DNA of 64,000 bases from Epiperipatus broadwayi (Eukaryota > Onychophora > Udeonychophora > Euonychophora > Peripatidae). Numbering within the stretch: position 1 is the stretch's first letter; every line of letters begins with the position of its first letter. Below the pieces are notes generated by a model, which was given only the letters and a program-made list of their open reading frames with translations, did no database searches and was not told the origin of the DNA. Positions 63,848 to 64,000 of the stretch are shown piece by piece. Made by a program: the position numbers and the translations under genes. The stretch is from positions 1,362,001-1,426,000 of the forward strand of contig JAQFVV010012420.1 in assembly GCA_028023455.1 (NCBI GenBank). Reading direction: 5' to 3'.

Positions 63848-64000
63848 ACTCAACTTTGCCGATTGAATGAGAGTCTGGTTGTTGGGAGGGGCCCCAGAGG
63901 CCTAAATCCTAGTTCTTTTGAGGGGGAGGACTTGAATAAGAGTGCTGTGGGGATCATTACCAACATTGATTTTCTCATTCACAAGAAAGAAAAAAATGCT
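63848..64000. other. GC-richer end of the window, unidentified
   Basis: Includes GTTGGGAGGGGCCCCAGAGGCC and GAGGGGGAGGAC. Distinct composition from the adjoining LINE, but nothing recognisable in the 150 bases available. Confidence 0.35.

Overview
This is AT-rich, gene-poor eukaryotic DNA. It most likely comes from an invertebrate animal, because it combines several non-LTR retrotransposon families, several Penelope-like elements (PLEs) with GIY-YIG endonuclease ends, very long ATT and TA microsatellites, foldback elements and a TTAGGG-type tract. I cannot name the species. I find no convincing host protein-coding gene, no rRNA and no intact tRNA. Almost everything recognisable is mobile DNA.

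Layout. (1) 1.26-9.87 kb is a three-level nest. A decayed LINE on the minus strand (endonuclease at 8.9-9.9 kb, reverse transcriptase at 1.26-2.5 kb) is split by a pair of inverted PLE 3' ends. Those in turn flank an LTR-type element with two near-identical 2.2-kb terminal repeats around only 0.75 kb of non-coding interior. (2) 10.3-15.1 kb holds a 0.3-kb foldback repeat and the C-terminal half of another decayed LINE. (3) 17.4-20.9 kb is a minus-strand PLE split by a ~1.37-kb terminal-inverted-repeat element, next to a plus-strand PLE end. (4) 21.4, 37.8-38.8 and 49.0-49.8 kb carry copies of one foldback element family; two of them are bounded by 11- and 13-bp target duplications. (5) 24.06-25.06 kb is a GC-rich, CpG-containing island with promoter-like motifs. 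It is followed by a domain (26.28-31.2 kb) with strong G-over-C asymmetry. (6) 33.1-37.0 kb holds a small MITE and trinucleotide arrays. (7) 47-48.3 kb is a decayed lysine-rich coding region of unknown origin. (8) 50.7-58.3 kb contains a nearly intact two-ORF LINE (minus strand), whose ORFs meet in a TAATG stop-start overlap, and a 5'-truncated CR1/Jockey-like LINE (plus strand), with long ATT arrays at their boundaries. (9) 58.9-60.9 kb is a PLE array including a ~1.6-kb palindrome with a perfect 42-bp hairpin near its centre. (10) 61.65-63.83 kb is a decayed minus-strand RTE-like LINE.

Two short stretches (4036-4062 and 55138-55156) match the Illumina TruSeq adapter. The first replaces native sequence that is intact in the sister terminal repeat. 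They are best read as assembly contamination and warn that other details here may be artefactual. The most novel-looking biology is the foldback family with long target duplications, the giant-LTR element without coding capacity, the PLE palindromes with possible hammerhead-ribozyme remnants, and the TAATG LINE.
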